A DNA stretch of 64,000 bases from Psychroflexus sp. ALD_RP9 (lineage in GTDB: Bacteria > Bacteroidota > Bacteroidia > Flavobacteriales > Flavobacteriaceae), in assembly GCF_017311165.1 (NCBI RefSeq), contig NZ_CP062973.1, forward strand, positions 1,426,001-1,490,000. Direction: 5' to 3'. Each line of letters begins with the position of its first letter. Positions within the stretch are counted from its first letter, which is position 1. The notes under the pieces are model-generated. The model was not told the DNA's origin and made no database searches. It was given only the letters and a program-made list of their open reading frames with translations. The translations under genes and the position numbers were made by a program. This document shows, in pieces, positions 53,479-62,163 of the stretch.

Positions 53479-54156
53479 GTGGGGAGTAAAAATAAACTCA
53501 AACGTTTCAAAGAAAACGAAACTTTTTCAAATGTCGTTCAGCCAACACGTGAACAAATTGTCACTAAATCTTTACCTTATTATGGTAAATGGGCTAGCGA
53601 CTTTTTTAAAAATAACAACCCCATAAGTCTTGAACTTGGTTGTGGTAAAGGTGAATATACAGTTGAATTAGCAAGGCAAAATCCAGACAGAAATTTTATT
53701 GGGATAGACATTAAAGGTGCACGATTCTGGCGTGGAGCAAAAACAGCTCTTGAAGAAAACCTTTCAAACGTATTGTTTATTCGTACACAAATTGAATTAG
53801 TTGATTTAATTTTTATCGAAAATGAAATTGATGAAATTTGGATTACTTTTCCAGATCCACAAATGAAATGGAAACGTACTAAACATCGCATGACTAACCC
53901 TTCTTTTTTAGATAAATACAAAAAAATGTTACAACCTAACGGCATCATTCATCTCAAAACAGACTCTGAGTTTATGCATGCTTATACGCTAGGAATTTTA
54001 GAAGGTTTAGGCTATCATATCATGTATGCACATCATGATATTTATGTAAATCACGAAGCGCCTAAAAATGTTGTTGGTATTCAAACTTTTTACGAATCGC
54101 AGTATTTGAAACAAAATAAACCTATAACTTACCTCAAATTTAATTTTCAAACTTAA
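53479..54156 (+). CDS. trmB: tRNA (guanine-N7)-methyltransferase TrmB
   Basis: 225 residues. SAM-dependent enzyme making m7G46 in tRNA. The SAM-binding motif LELGCGKGEYTVELA, the GIDIKGARFWRGAKTALE segment, and WITFPDPQMKWKRTKHRMT identify TrmB. The start codon is GTG, with no suitable ATG nearby. The next gene begins two bases after its stop. Confidence 0.95.
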   Translation: MGSKNKLKRFKENETFSNVVQPTREQIVTKSLPYYGKWASDFFKNNNPISLELGCGKGEYTVELARQNPDRNFIGIDIKGARFWRGAKTALEENLSNVLFIRTQIELVDLIFIENEIDEIWITFPDPQMKWKRTKHRMTNPSFLDKYKKMLQPNGIIHLKTDSEFMHAYTLGILEGLGYHIMYAHHDIYVNHEAPKNVVGIQTFYESQYLKQNKPITYLKFNFQT

Positions 54157-54157
54157 T

Positions 54158-54790
54158 TTGATTCAAGCGCAAGTTTATATCGCAACCTTTTTTGCTGCAT
54201 TGCTTGGTGTAATTCCACCTGGCTTAATTAATATGTCTGTAGCTAAAACTTGTCTTAAAAAAGGTAAGCAACAAGGTGTTCTTATGGCTTTTGGAGCATC
54301 AATAGTTGTCTTTATTCAAGCCATTGTTGCAGTGCTATTATCTTCTTATATTTTTAATCATCCTTATGTTAAAAGCATGTTGATGAGAACAGGTTTAGTG
54401 ATTTTGTTTATACTCATGCTTTATTTCTTTTTTACAGCCAAATTTAAAAAAACAGATAAGGTTGAGGTAAAAAGTAATTCAAAATCCTTTACAAGCTTTC
54501 TAAACGGAATTGGTATTGCTGTTTTAAATATTTTTCCAATTCCCTACTTTGTGGTGCTTTCAACAGTGTTTGGTTCAGAGTTTCAATTCAAATTTACTGC
54601 TGTAAGCATTATTATGTTTAGTTTTTGCGCTGCATTAGGCACATTTGTTAGCCTGTATTTATATGTTGTATTTTTTTTAAAAATAGAACATAAAGTTAAA
54701 ACCTTTAAACAGTATTCTAATTACTTTATGGCGGCCTTAATGTTAGTTTTAGCCTGTGTAACTTTATGGCGAATTTATTATAAAACATGA
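54158..54790 (+). CDS. LysE-family amino-acid exporter
   Basis: 210 residues, six predicted membrane helices. GVIPPGLINMSVAKTCLKKG in the first helix-loop is the LysE/RhtB signature. Family members export amino acids or related metabolites across the inner membrane. The start is a TTG, the first in-frame start after the trmB stop. It is followed by the ATL gene with a 3-base gap, so trmB-lysE-atl form one unit. Confidence 0.85.
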   Translation: MIQAQVYIATFFAALLGVIPPGLINMSVAKTCLKKGKQQGVLMAFGASIVVFIQAIVAVLLSSYIFNHPYVKSMLMRTGLVILFILMLYFFFTAKFKKTDKVEVKSNSKSFTSFLNGIGIAVLNIFPIPYFVVLSTVFGSEFQFKFTAVSIIMFSFCAALGTFVSLYLYVVFFLKIEHKVKTFKQYSNYFMAALMLVLACVTLWRIYYKT

Positions 54791-54793
54791 TAT

Positions 54794-55126
54794 ATGCCAA
54801 GTAAGACAGATTTCTATGAAAAAGTATATCAAGTTGTAAGGCAAATACCTAAAGGTAAAGTGACTTCATATGGTGCTATAGCTCGAGCTATTGGGTCTGC
54901 TAAAAGTGCTCGAACTGTTGGTTACGCTATGAATGCCTGTTTAAAGACTGATCATTCAATCCCAGCACATCGCGTTGTTAATCGCAATGGTGTTTTAACT
55001 GGAAAACATCATTTTCCTACCTTAACAACTATGCAAGAACGTCTTGAAGCTGAAGGTCATGTCATAAAAGACGACCTAATTACCAACTTTAAAGATGTCT
55101 TTTGGGATCCATTTCACGAGTATTAA
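54794..55126 (+). CDS. Alkyltransferase-like (ATL) protein
   Basis: 110 residues, the size of the isolated DNA-binding domain of O6-alkylguanine-DNA alkyltransferase (MGMT/Ogt). KVTSYGAIARAIG and SARTVGYAMNACL form the DNA-binding helices with the Arg finger, but the active-site PCHR is PAHR here (IPAHRVVNRNG, residues 56-66), so the acceptor Cys is missing. ATL proteins flip and bind alkylated guanine without repairing it, flagging the lesion for nucleotide excision repair. No ada or full-length ogt is in the window. Most ATLs have Trp at this place; Ala is also found in bacterial members. Confidence 0.88.
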   Translation: MPSKTDFYEKVYQVVRQIPKGKVTSYGAIARAIGSAKSARTVGYAMNACLKTDHSIPAHRVVNRNGVLTGKHHFPTLTTMQERLEAEGHVIKDDLITNFKDVFWDPFHEY

Positions 55127-55164
55127 AATAGATACAATTCCATTATTTTTAAGTCATTAAACCC

Positions 55165-55172
55165 TATATTTG
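55165..55172 (+). promoter_or_regulatory. -7 box (TATATTTG) of the mrp unit
   Basis: Perfect TANNTTTG, 31 bases upstream of the ATG at 55204. Confidence 0.45.
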
Positions 55173-55203
55173 CATTTAGATTTAATCTGAATAGATAGCA
55201 TTT

Positions 55204-56343
55204 ATGAAGCTTGATAAAAATGAAATAAAAAAGGCATTATCAACTATTAGCGTTGCCGGTGAAGGTCAAAATATGGTTGAAAGTGGTGCGGTTCAAAATA
55301 TTGTAACTTTCGGAGATGAAGTCATTGTTGATTTAAAACTGGCAACACCAGCTTTACACATAAAAAAACGTGCTGAAGTTGATGTGATGAAAGCCATTCA
55401 TCAACATGTTTATGAAAAAGCAAAAGTTGAAGTTAAAGTTTCTGTTGAAGCACCTCAAAAAAAGCAAGTTAACGAAATAAAAGGAAAACCAATCCCAGGT
55501 ATTCAAAATATTGTTGCTGTAGCGTCAGGAAAAGGTGGCGTTGGGAAATCTACTGTTACAGCTAATTTAGCAGTAAGTCTTTCAAAACTTGGCTTTAAGG
55601 TAGGCTTACTAGACGCTGATATTTATGGCCCATCAGGACCTATCATGTTTGATGTTGCAAATGAAAAGCCATTATCGGTTAACGTAGATGGTAAGTCTAA
55701 AATGAAACCAATTGAAAGTTATGGTGTAAAAATACTTTCAATAGGCTTTTTCACTAAACCTGACCAAGCTGTAATTTGGCGAGGACCAATGGCAGCAAAA
55801 GCATTAAATCAAATGATTTTTGATGCTGATTGGGGTGAACTAGACTTTTTGTTAGTAGACTTGCCTCCTGGAACTGGAGATATTCACTTGTCAATTATGC
55901 AATCAATGCCAATTACAGGCTCTGTAATTGTAAGTACACCTCAAAATGTAGCCCTTGCCGATGCCAAAAAAGGTGTTGCTATGTTTCAACAAGAAAGTAT
56001 CAATGTTCCTGTCTTAGGAATGGTTGAAAATATGGCTTATTTTACACCAGAAGAATTGCCAAATCATAAATACTACATCTTTGGAGAACGTGGAGCAGAA
56101 TATCTAGCAAAAGATTTAAAAATTCCATTTCTAGGTGAAATTCCTTTAGTTCAAAGTATTAGAGAAGCTGGTGACGTTGGACGACCTGCAGCTTTACAAG
56201 AAAACACACCATTGGCCGAAGCATTTACTGAATTAACTCGAAATGTAGTGCAACAAGTGGTAGATCGAAATGAAAATATTCCTCCTACCGAGGCAATTAA
56301 AATAACTACAATGGCAGGATGTAGCGCTGTAAATAAGAAATAA
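55204..56343 (+). CDS. Mrp/ApbC/NBP35-type iron-sulfur cluster carrier ATPase
   Basis: 379 residues. N-terminal MIP18/DUF59 domain (about 1-95), then a P-loop ATPase of the MinD/ParA class with the deviant Walker A GKGGVGKST (residues 109-117), LLDADIYGPSGPIMF, VDLPPGTGDIHLS and a switch region SIGFFTKPDQ. Mrp/ApbC proteins transfer assembled Fe-S clusters to client enzymes in the cytoplasm. The C-terminal tail ends AGCSAVNKK. It is followed directly (1-base gap) by a NifU-type scaffold, and then by a ferredoxin reductase and ferredoxin. Confidence 0.93.
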   Translation: MKLDKNEIKKALSTISVAGEGQNMVESGAVQNIVTFGDEVIVDLKLATPALHIKKRAEVDVMKAIHQHVYEKAKVEVKVSVEAPQKKQVNEIKGKPIPGIQNIVAVASGKGGVGKSTVTANLAVSLSKLGFKVGLLDADIYGPSGPIMFDVANEKPLSVNVDGKSKMKPIESYGVKILSIGFFTKPDQAVIWRGPMAAKALNQMIFDADWGELDFLLVDLPPGTGDIHLSIMQSMPITGSVIVSTPQNVALADAKKGVAMFQQESINVPVLGMVENMAYFTPEELPNHKYYIFGERGAEYLAKDLKIPFLGEIPLVQSIREAGDVGRPAALQENTPLAEAFTELTRNVVQQVVDRNENIPPTEAIKITTMAGCSAVNKK

Positions 56344-56344
56344 A

Positions 56345-56587
56345 ATGACAGATAAAGAATTATATAAAACAGTTGAAATTGCGCTTGAAGAAATTCGACC
56401 TTTTTTGAAAAATGATGGCGGTGATATCGAATTAGTTTCAATAGAAGATCAAAAACTTGTAAAAGTAAAATTATTAGGAACTTGTATTGATTGTTCCGTT
56501 AACCAAATGACACTCAAGTCTGGCGTTGAAATGACCATAAAAAAACACGCCCCACAAATTGAGCAAGTTATCAATATTAGAGCTTAA
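56345..56587 (+). CDS. NifU C-terminal-domain iron-sulfur scaffold
   Basis: 80 residues, a stand-alone NifU/NFU domain. The cluster-binding motif GTCIDCSVNQMTL has Cys47 and Cys50; RPFLKNDGGDIELV is the other family signature. NFU proteins hold a [4Fe-4S] cluster between protein dimers for delivery to apoproteins. It starts two bases after the mrp stop, so the two are a functional pair. Confidence 0.93.
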   Translation: MTDKELYKTVEIALEEIRPFLKNDGGDIELVSIEDQKLVKVKLLGTCIDCSVNQMTLKSGVEMTIKKHAPQIEQVINIRA

Positions 56588-56600
56588 TCATTCAAATAGT

Positions 56601-56612
56601 TGACTTTAGTCA
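56601..56612. promoter_or_regulatory. Inverted repeat TGACT-TT-AGTCA
   Basis: Perfect five-base arms in the 74-base gap upstream of the ferredoxin reductase gene; candidate operator. No good -7 box was found in this gap. Confidence 0.3.
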
Positions 56613-56661
56613 TAATTTATAAACAAAGTCTTTCAGAATTTTGTTTTTCAAATTTTAATCT

Positions 56662-57723
56662 ATGATTTCTACAGATATATTAATTATTGGTGCTGGACCA
56701 ACAGGATTATTTGCCGTTTTTGAAGCAGGCTTACTTAAGTTAAAATGTCATATTATCGACGCACTGCCACAACCAGGCGGTCAATTAGCTGAGCTTTACC
56801 CTAAAAAACCAATCTACGATATTCCAGGTTATCCAGAAGTATTAGCTGGCGATTTAGTTGATAATTTAATGGAACAAATAAAACCTTTTGAGCCTGGATT
56901 TACTTTAGGTGAAAAAGCTAAAGATATCGAAAAGCAAGACGATGGCTCTTTTATTGTTACCACAGACGAAGGCACTAAACATCACACTAAAATTATAGCA
57001 ATTGCAGGTGGCTTGGGTAGCTTTGAGCCTCGAAAACCACCTATTGATAATATCGCAAATTTCGAGAAAAATGGGGTTGAATATATGGTTAAAGACCCTG
57101 AAAAGTTTAGAGATAAATCTGTTGTTATTGCTGGTGGAGGCGACTCTGCATTAGATTGGAGTATCTTTTTAGCTGATGTAGCTTCTAGTGTAACCTTAAT
57201 TCATCGTAGAAATGAATTTAGAGGTGCTTTAGAGTCTGTAGATCGCGTTAAAGAACTTAAAGATATGGGTAAAATCAAGCTCATAACACCAGCAGAAGTT
57301 GTTGGTTTAAGTGGTGAAGCTAAATTAGACTCTATTACAGTTCGAAAAAATAATAATCCTAAAGAAGATTTCAAGCTAGAAACCGATTACTTTATACCAT
57401 TGTTTGGATTGTCACCAAAATTAGGACCTATAGCCGATTGGGGTTTAGAAATTGAAAAAAATGCCATAAAGGTTGATAATACTCTAGATTATCAAACTAA
57501 CATTCCAGGTATTTACGCGATAGGTGACGTCAATATTTACCCAGGTAAGTTAAAGCTTATTTTGTGTGGTTTTCATGAAGCAACACTAATGTGTCAAAGT
57601 GCTTATCAGAAAATTTATCCTGATAAAAGATATGTTATGAAGTACACAACTGTTGGTGGTGTAACAGGTTTTGACGGCAGTAAAAAGGAAGCACCAAAAG
57701 CTGTAGTAAAATCAATAGATTAA
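56662..57723 (+). CDS. Ferredoxin--NADP+ reductase, thioredoxin-reductase-like
   Basis: 353 residues. FAD-binding GAGPTGLFAVFEAG at the N-terminus, NAD(P)-binding VIAGGGDSALDWS in the middle and a C-terminal FAD contact (YAIGDVNIYPGK). It has no CxxC active-site pair, which separates it from thioredoxin reductase and matches the TrxR-like ferredoxin-NADP+ reductases of Bacillus and Chlorobium. The ferredoxin gene starts at the base after its stop. It moves electrons between NADPH and ferredoxin in the cytoplasm. Confidence 0.9.
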   Translation: MISTDILIIGAGPTGLFAVFEAGLLKLKCHIIDALPQPGGQLAELYPKKPIYDIPGYPEVLAGDLVDNLMEQIKPFEPGFTLGEKAKDIEKQDDGSFIVTTDEGTKHHTKIIAIAGGLGSFEPRKPPIDNIANFEKNGVEYMVKDPEKFRDKSVVIAGGGDSALDWSIFLADVASSVTLIHRRNEFRGALESVDRVKELKDMGKIKLITPAEVVGLSGEAKLDSITVRKNNNPKEDFKLETDYFIPLFGLSPKLGPIADWGLEIEKNAIKVDNTLDYQTNIPGIYAIGDVNIYPGKLKLILCGFHEATLMCQSAYQKIYPDKRYVMKYTTVGGVTGFDGSKKEAPKAVVKSID

Positions 57724-58056
57724 ATGGCAAAAGATGTTACTTTAAGTATAACAGATCGTGAAGGTCACACACATATCGTTGAAGCACCTACCGATATGGC
57801 CATGAATTTAATGGAGGTTATTCGCTCTTATGAATTAGCACCAGAAGGCACAATTGGAATTTGTGGCGGTATGGCCATGTGTGCATCTTGCCAATGTTAT
57901 ATTGAGTCTGATACAAAACTACCAGAAATGGGTCCAGATGAAGAAGCTATGTTAGCTGAAGCTTTTCATGTTAAAGATAATAGTAGATTAGGTTGTCAAA
58001 TCCCAATTTCAGAAGATTTAGAAGGACTAAAAATTGAATTAGCTCCTGAAGAATAG
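57724..58056 (+). CDS. [2Fe-2S] ferredoxin
   Basis: 110 residues. Adrenodoxin/bacterial-type ferredoxin: GICGGMAMCASCQC holds Cys47, Cys53 and Cys56, with the fourth ligand Cys91 in SRLGCQIP; Cys58 is extra. LPEMGPDEEAML is the conserved acidic interaction helix. It is a single-electron carrier between the reductase and client enzymes, such as a class I P450 (5920-7239) or Fe-S assembly. The gap after the reductase stop is zero bases, so it is translationally coupled. Confidence 0.93.
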   Translation: MAKDVTLSITDREGHTHIVEAPTDMAMNLMEVIRSYELAPEGTIGICGGMAMCASCQCYIESDTKLPEMGPDEEAMLAEAFHVKDNSRLGCQIPISEDLEGLKIELAPEE

Positions 58057-58147
58057 TAAATAGGTCAATTTTATTTTTACTTTCAGAATCAGTTGATTTT
58101 AAAGTTGATGTGGCGTAATTTTTGTTATATTGTACATAAATTATATT

Positions 58148-58684
58148 ATGATGAAATTTGGAATAATAGTAATCTTAGGACTGATGCTCACCTCATGCTC
58201 CACACCAACCGTGTTGTATGATTATGATACTTCGGTAGATTTCCAGTCGTATAAAACTTACAATATTTATCCAATTCAGGACAGCTTATTAACTGATTTA
58301 GATCAAAAAGCAATTGTTAAAACCTTAAATGATTCACTTCAGTATTACGGACTTAAAGAGAAACTTATTCCAGACTTCCGAGTAAATGTTTATGCAGACC
58401 AATATCAAACCTTATCTTCCAATTATTCAGGTGTTCAAGTTGGTATGTTTAGTGGGTTTGCAGGTTTAGGTGCTAATATTCCAGTAACCGCTATAAAAGA
58501 TAAATTTTCATTGACGATTGAGTTTGTAGATGGTCTTACTAAAAGCTTATTTTGGCAGGCTGTTGTCGAAACTTCACGCGCTAAAATGAATAATCAAGAT
58601 GAACGATTAATATTATTTGACGAGTTGATCGGCGCAGCTCTAAAAAAATACCCAGGATTTTATCCAGAATTAGTTGAAGATTAA
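58148..58684 (+). CDS. DUF4136 lipoprotein
   Basis: 178 residues. Lipoprotein signal with Cys17 (GLMLTSCSTP; no acidic run after Cys, so probably facing the periplasm). The DUF4136 pattern is visible: VDFQSYKTYNIYP, KAIVKTLNDSLQYYGL, DFRVNVYADQY and SLTIEFVDGLTKSLFWQAVVE. Function unknown. The ATG pair at 58148/58151 is preferred to a TTG at 58130 because it gives a proper signal. Confidence 0.82.
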   Translation: MMKFGIIVILGLMLTSCSTPTVLYDYDTSVDFQSYKTYNIYPIQDSLLTDLDQKAIVKTLNDSLQYYGLKEKLIPDFRVNVYADQYQTLSSNYSGVQVGMFSGFAGLGANIPVTAIKDKFSLTIEFVDGLTKSLFWQAVVETSRAKMNNQDERLILFDELIGAALKKYPGFYPELVED

Positions 58685-58709
58685 TCAGCCTGCTTTAATT
58701 CTGATTTCC

Positions 58710-58717
58710 TAACTTTG
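58710..58717 (+). promoter_or_regulatory. -7 box (TAACTTTG) upstream of the flavin reductase gene
   Basis: Perfect TANNTTTG 101 bases before the ATG at 58819. The remaining leader (58718-58818) shows no hairpin I can support. Confidence 0.3.
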
Positions 58718-58818
58718 TAATAAATATGAGGCTAACTTGAGGAACTTCAACTAATATAATAATTAGACATTGTTTCAGAAGTTTAAAGTTTATGTGCTTC
58801 AATATTAATCAAACAATC

Positions 58819-59688
58819 ATGAAGAGTTTTATTCCACAAGATATCACAACTCCTGAATTACACGGTGTTTTACTTGGTTCAATTGGTCCAAGGCCAATTG
58901 CTTTTGCAAGTACAATAAATGAAATTGGTGAACACAACTTATCACCTTACAGCTTTTTTAATGTTTTTAGTGCTAATCCGCCTATAATGGTTTTTTCACC
59001 AGCACGTCGTGTTAGAAACAATACCACTAAACACACACTTGAAAATTGCCATAAGACTAAAGAAGTGGTAATTAACGTGGTAAATTACGCTATTGTTCAG
59101 CAGATGTCGCTGTCAAGTACAGAATACCCTGAAGGTGTTAACGAATTTGAAAAAAGCGGATTGACGATGCTAAAATCAGATTTGGTTAAGCCAGCTCGTG
59201 TTGCTGAATCACCAGTACAATATGAGTGTAAAGTAAATGATATTATTGCATTAGGCGAAGAAGGTGGCGCTGGAAATTTAGTAGTTTGTGAGGTTGTAAA
59301 AGTTCATGTTGACGAATCATTGCTAACAGCCGATTTAAAGATAGATCAGCACAAAATTGATTTAGTGGCTCGCATGGGAGGAAATTGGTATTCTCGTGCA
59401 AATAAAGGTATGTTTGAAGTCGAAAAACCATTAAAAAAGTTAGGAATCGGCGTAGACCAAATTCCTAAAAATATCAGATTAAGCGAGGTTTTAACAGGTA
59501 ATGATCTCGGCAAATTAGGTAATGTTGAAGCTTTACCAACTCAAGAAGAAATCAAAAAATTTATTGAGGAAAAAGATTTAGCAGTTTTTACAGAAACAAC
59601 CGATGATAAAAAACGCCATTTAGTGGCTCAAGAATATTTAAATGAAAACCAAGTTATAGATGCTTGGAAAGTATTATTAGCAAAATAA
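58819..59688 (+). CDS. Flavin reductase family (FMN-binding) protein
   Basis: 289 residues. The FMN-binding flavin-reductase-like domain covers the first 200 residues: GSIGPRPIAFASTINEIGEHNLSPYS is the FMN contact region (here given as GPRPIAFAST and NLSPYSFFNVF), with ANPPIMVFSPARRV and SSTEYPEGVNEFEKSG following. The C-terminal extension (LGIGVDQIPKNIRLSEVL) is less conserved. It probably reduces free FMN with NAD(P)H or is a flavin-binding relative. The ATG at 58819 is chosen; an in-frame ATG nine codons upstream lacks support. Confidence 0.88.
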   Translation: MKSFIPQDITTPELHGVLLGSIGPRPIAFASTINEIGEHNLSPYSFFNVFSANPPIMVFSPARRVRNNTTKHTLENCHKTKEVVINVVNYAIVQQMSLSSTEYPEGVNEFEKSGLTMLKSDLVKPARVAESPVQYECKVNDIIALGEEGGAGNLVVCEVVKVHVDESLLTADLKIDQHKIDLVARMGGNWYSRANKGMFEVEKPLKKLGIGVDQIPKNIRLSEVLTGNDLGKLGNVEALPTQEEIKKFIEEKDLAVFTETTDDKKRHLVAQEYLNENQVIDAWKVLLAK

Positions 59689-59693
59689 CAATT

Positions 59694-60065
59694 ATGGAAG
59701 TTCAAGGAAAGATTAAAGTTTTAGGTGAAACAAAAGAATATGGTAAAAATGGTTTCAGAAAACGTGAAGTTGTTGTCACTACCGAAGAGCAATATCCACA
59801 ACACATTTTAGTAGAATTTGTTCAAGATAAAACCGATATTCTAGATAAATATTCAGTAGGTCAACAAGTTAAAATAGGAATCAATTTGCGTGGTCGTGAA
59901 TGGGTAAGTCCACAGGGAGAAACTAAATATTTTAACTCAATACAAGGTTGGCGCATTGAAGCTGTGCAACAAAATTCTAATACTCAACCACCAGTTGCAC
60001 CTGAAGATCAGTTTGAACCAGTTACCGATTTAAATGAAGAAGACGAAGATGATTTGCCTTTTTAG
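59694..60065 (+). CDS. DUF3127 protein (OB-fold, ssDNA-binding-like)
   Basis: 123 residues. The sequence MEVQGKIKVLGETKEYGKNG, VVTTEEQYPQHILVEF and GQQVKIGINLRGREW matches DUF3127. It has an OB-fold pattern (residues 1-90) and an acidic C-terminal tail ending EDEDDLPF, just like the C-terminus of single-stranded DNA-binding protein SSB that recruits repair factors. A nucleic-acid role is therefore suggested by shape, not proven. It starts 5 bases after the flavin reductase stop. The frame runs further upstream inside that gene, but the ATG at 59694 is the natural start. Confidence 0.82.
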   Translation: MEVQGKIKVLGETKEYGKNGFRKREVVVTTEEQYPQHILVEFVQDKTDILDKYSVGQQVKIGINLRGREWVSPQGETKYFNSIQGWRIEAVQQNSNTQPPVAPEDQFEPVTDLNEEDEDDLPF

Positions 60066-60096
60066 ATTCATGAAACTTATATAAGTTCAGTTTTAT

Positions 60097-60127
60097 TATA
60101 TTTAAGCCTCAATTCGAGGCTTTTTTT
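60097..60127 (+). terminator. Terminator of DUF3127, directly abutting the AtoE-like start codon
   Basis: Hairpin AAGCCTC / GAGGCTT (60104-60122) with a seven-T run that ends one base before the ATG at 60128. An imperfect -7 box (TATATTTA, 60097-60104) overlaps its foot. Confidence 0.8.
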
Positions 60128-61495
60128 ATGAACTTCCACCACACATTAAATAAGTTTTTAAGGCAATTTTTACCTTCACCATTGGCAATCGCTATTATAT
60201 TAACTTTCTTGAGTTTTGTGCTTGCTTTTCTTTTTACTCCATCGCCAGATAAATCTTCGCATTTAACTCAATTGCTTCAATTCTGGCACAACGGAATATT
60301 TAATTCAAGCTTAATTGAGTTTGCCTACCAAATGATGCTCATTTTAGTATTGGGGCATGTTTTAGTTTTGAGTGAACCAATGCAAAAATTATTTAAGCAA
60401 TTACTCAAATTAGTAAAACACCAAAACTCAGCTATTATAGTCATTAGTGTATTTACAATGTTGGCAGGATTTTTAAATTGGGGCTTAGGTTTAGTTTTTG
60501 GTGCAATCTTAGCTCGAAAAATTGGCGAGCATGCTTATCTTAATCATATTAAAATTAATTACCCATTAATTTGCGCTTTAGGTTATAGCGGAATGTTGAT
60601 TTGGCATGGCGGGATAAGCGGATCAGCGACTATTAAAGTAGCTGAAAAAGGTCATCTAGCTTCTTTAGTACCTGAGTTTTCTGAAATTTTACCAACATTT
60701 ATTTCAACTGCTGTAACAACATTTAGTTGGCAAAACTTGACCTTGTTTGTACTTATCTTGCTGTTAATTCCAAGTATTTTTATAGCCATTAGTTCCATAA
60801 CTATCAAGACTTTTCCTGAATATAAATCTGTCTTATCTCAAAAATTCACATCAGATTCAAGCATAGCAAACTCACATTTCTTAGACCAATCTTCTTGGTT
60901 ATCTAAAGGAATTGCTTTGCTAATTCTGATTGCAGTTGGCGTTAATTATAGCGCACAGATACTACAATTTCAGTTAACACCTAATCTGTTAAATTTTAGT
61001 ATGTTAGGTTTAGGCTTACTTCTACATAAAAACTTAAATGCCTATTCTAAAGCGCTTCAGCAGGCTATTCTTGGTGCAGGAGGAATTCTAATTCAGTTTC
61101 CACTATATTTCGGAATTATGGGATTAATGCGAGATTCTGGGTTGATAGCAAGTTTAAGCGCAACTATTGCTCAATTTGCATCAGCTGAAATTTTACCTGT
61201 GTTTACTTTTATTAGTGCGGCAATAGTAAACGTTTTTGTGCCAAGTGGTGGTGGGCAATGGGCAATTCAAGGGCCTATAATTATCAATTCGGCTCAAGCA
61301 TTAAATGTTGATTTACGTACATTAATTATGAGTTTAGCTTATGGCGACCAGGTCACTAATATGTTACAACCGTTTTGGGCGCTACCTTTATTGGCAATCA
61401 CCAAAGTTAAAGCTCAACATTTATTAAGTTACACCTTGATAATGATGTTAGTGGCAAGTCTTATTTTTATTAGCGGACTTTTAATTTTATATTAA
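60128..61495 (+). CDS. AtoE-type short-chain fatty acid transporter
   Basis: 455 residues, about twelve membrane helices. The opening FLRQFLPSPLAIAIILTFLS, the NWGLGLVFGAILARKIGEHA helix, YSGMLIWHGGISGSATIKVA and NVFVPSGGGQWAIQGP are signatures of the short-chain fatty acid transporter (AtoE/TIGR00366) family. It imports short acids such as acetoacetate or butyrate. There is no space for a leader: the start codon follows the terminator T-run at once. Its stop shares a base with the aat start. Confidence 0.88.
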   Translation: MNFHHTLNKFLRQFLPSPLAIAIILTFLSFVLAFLFTPSPDKSSHLTQLLQFWHNGIFNSSLIEFAYQMMLILVLGHVLVLSEPMQKLFKQLLKLVKHQNSAIIVISVFTMLAGFLNWGLGLVFGAILARKIGEHAYLNHIKINYPLICALGYSGMLIWHGGISGSATIKVAEKGHLASLVPEFSEILPTFISTAVTTFSWQNLTLFVLILLLIPSIFIAISSITIKTFPEYKSVLSQKFTSDSSIANSHFLDQSSWLSKGIALLILIAVGVNYSAQILQFQLTPNLLNFSMLGLGLLLHKNLNAYSKALQQAILGAGGILIQFPLYFGIMGLMRDSGLIASLSATIAQFASAEILPVFTFISAAIVNVFVPSGGGQWAIQGPIIINSAQALNVDLRTLIMSLAYGDQVTNMLQPFWALPLLAITKVKAQHLLSYTLIMMLVASLIFISGLLILY

Positions 61496-62139
61496 TGTAT
61501 TTACTTGATGAGCATGTATGGTTTCCAAGCCCTAAATTAGCTAATAAAGACGGGTTGTTAGCCGTTGGTGGCGACTTGTCTGCTAAGCGTTTATTGTTAG
61601 CTTATCAAAGTGGTATTTTTCCATGGTTTTCAGAAGGTGAGCCACTATTGTGGTGGAGTCCTAATCCACGCATGGTGTTATTTCCCGAAAATTTACACAT
61701 TTCAAAATCAATGAAGCAATTGTTGAAACAGAACAAATTTAATGTTACTTACAATCAAGATTTTAAGTCTGTAATTTTAGCATGTGCTGAACAGCCTAGG
61801 CGTGGACAAGAAGGTACCTGGATTACTTCTGAAATGATAGATGCTTATTTGAATTTACATGATTTAGGTCACGCCATTTCAGTTGAAGTTTACAGTGATT
61901 ATACTTTGGTAGGCGGTTTATATGGAATTTATTTAAAAGAAAAAGAGATATTTTGTGGTGAAAGTATGTTTACACGCCAAAGCAATGCTTCTAAATATGG
62001 CTTTATTCGCTTAGTTCAACAACTTGCTAAAGAAGGTGTGAAGTTAATCGATTGCCAAATGTATACTGCTCATTTAGCCTCATTAGGCGCTGAGGAAATT
62101 TCACGAGAAACCTTTTTAAGATATTTGAATTTTAATTAA
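61495..62139 (+). CDS. aat: Leucyl/phenylalanyl-tRNA--protein transferase
   Basis: 214 residues. Adds Leu or Phe from charged tRNA to the N-terminus of proteins with basic N-termini, marking them for ClpS/ClpAP degradation (N-end rule). Motifs: GLLAVGGDLSAKRLLLAYQSGIFPWF is represented here by GGDLSAKRLLLAYQSG and PWFSEGEPLLWWSPNPRM, then YGIYLKEKEIFCGESMF and DCQMYTAHLASLGAEEISRE. Length and motifs are normal. Its start codon overlaps the AtoE stop (TAATG), so it is coupled. Confidence 0.94.
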   Translation: MYLLDEHVWFPSPKLANKDGLLAVGGDLSAKRLLLAYQSGIFPWFSEGEPLLWWSPNPRMVLFPENLHISKSMKQLLKQNKFNVTYNQDFKSVILACAEQPRRGQEGTWITSEMIDAYLNLHDLGHAISVEVYSDYTLVGGLYGIYLKEKEIFCGESMFTRQSNASKYGFIRLVQQLAKEGVKLIDCQMYTAHLASLGAEEISRETFLRYLNFN

Positions 62140-62163
62140 AGGTAAAGAGTTACAAAAAACTGT

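Noticed and set aside
56599..56620. Sigma-70-like TTGACT with TATAAA downstream of nifU
   Set aside because: Spacer is only 12 bases, and Bacteroidetes do not use this consensus.
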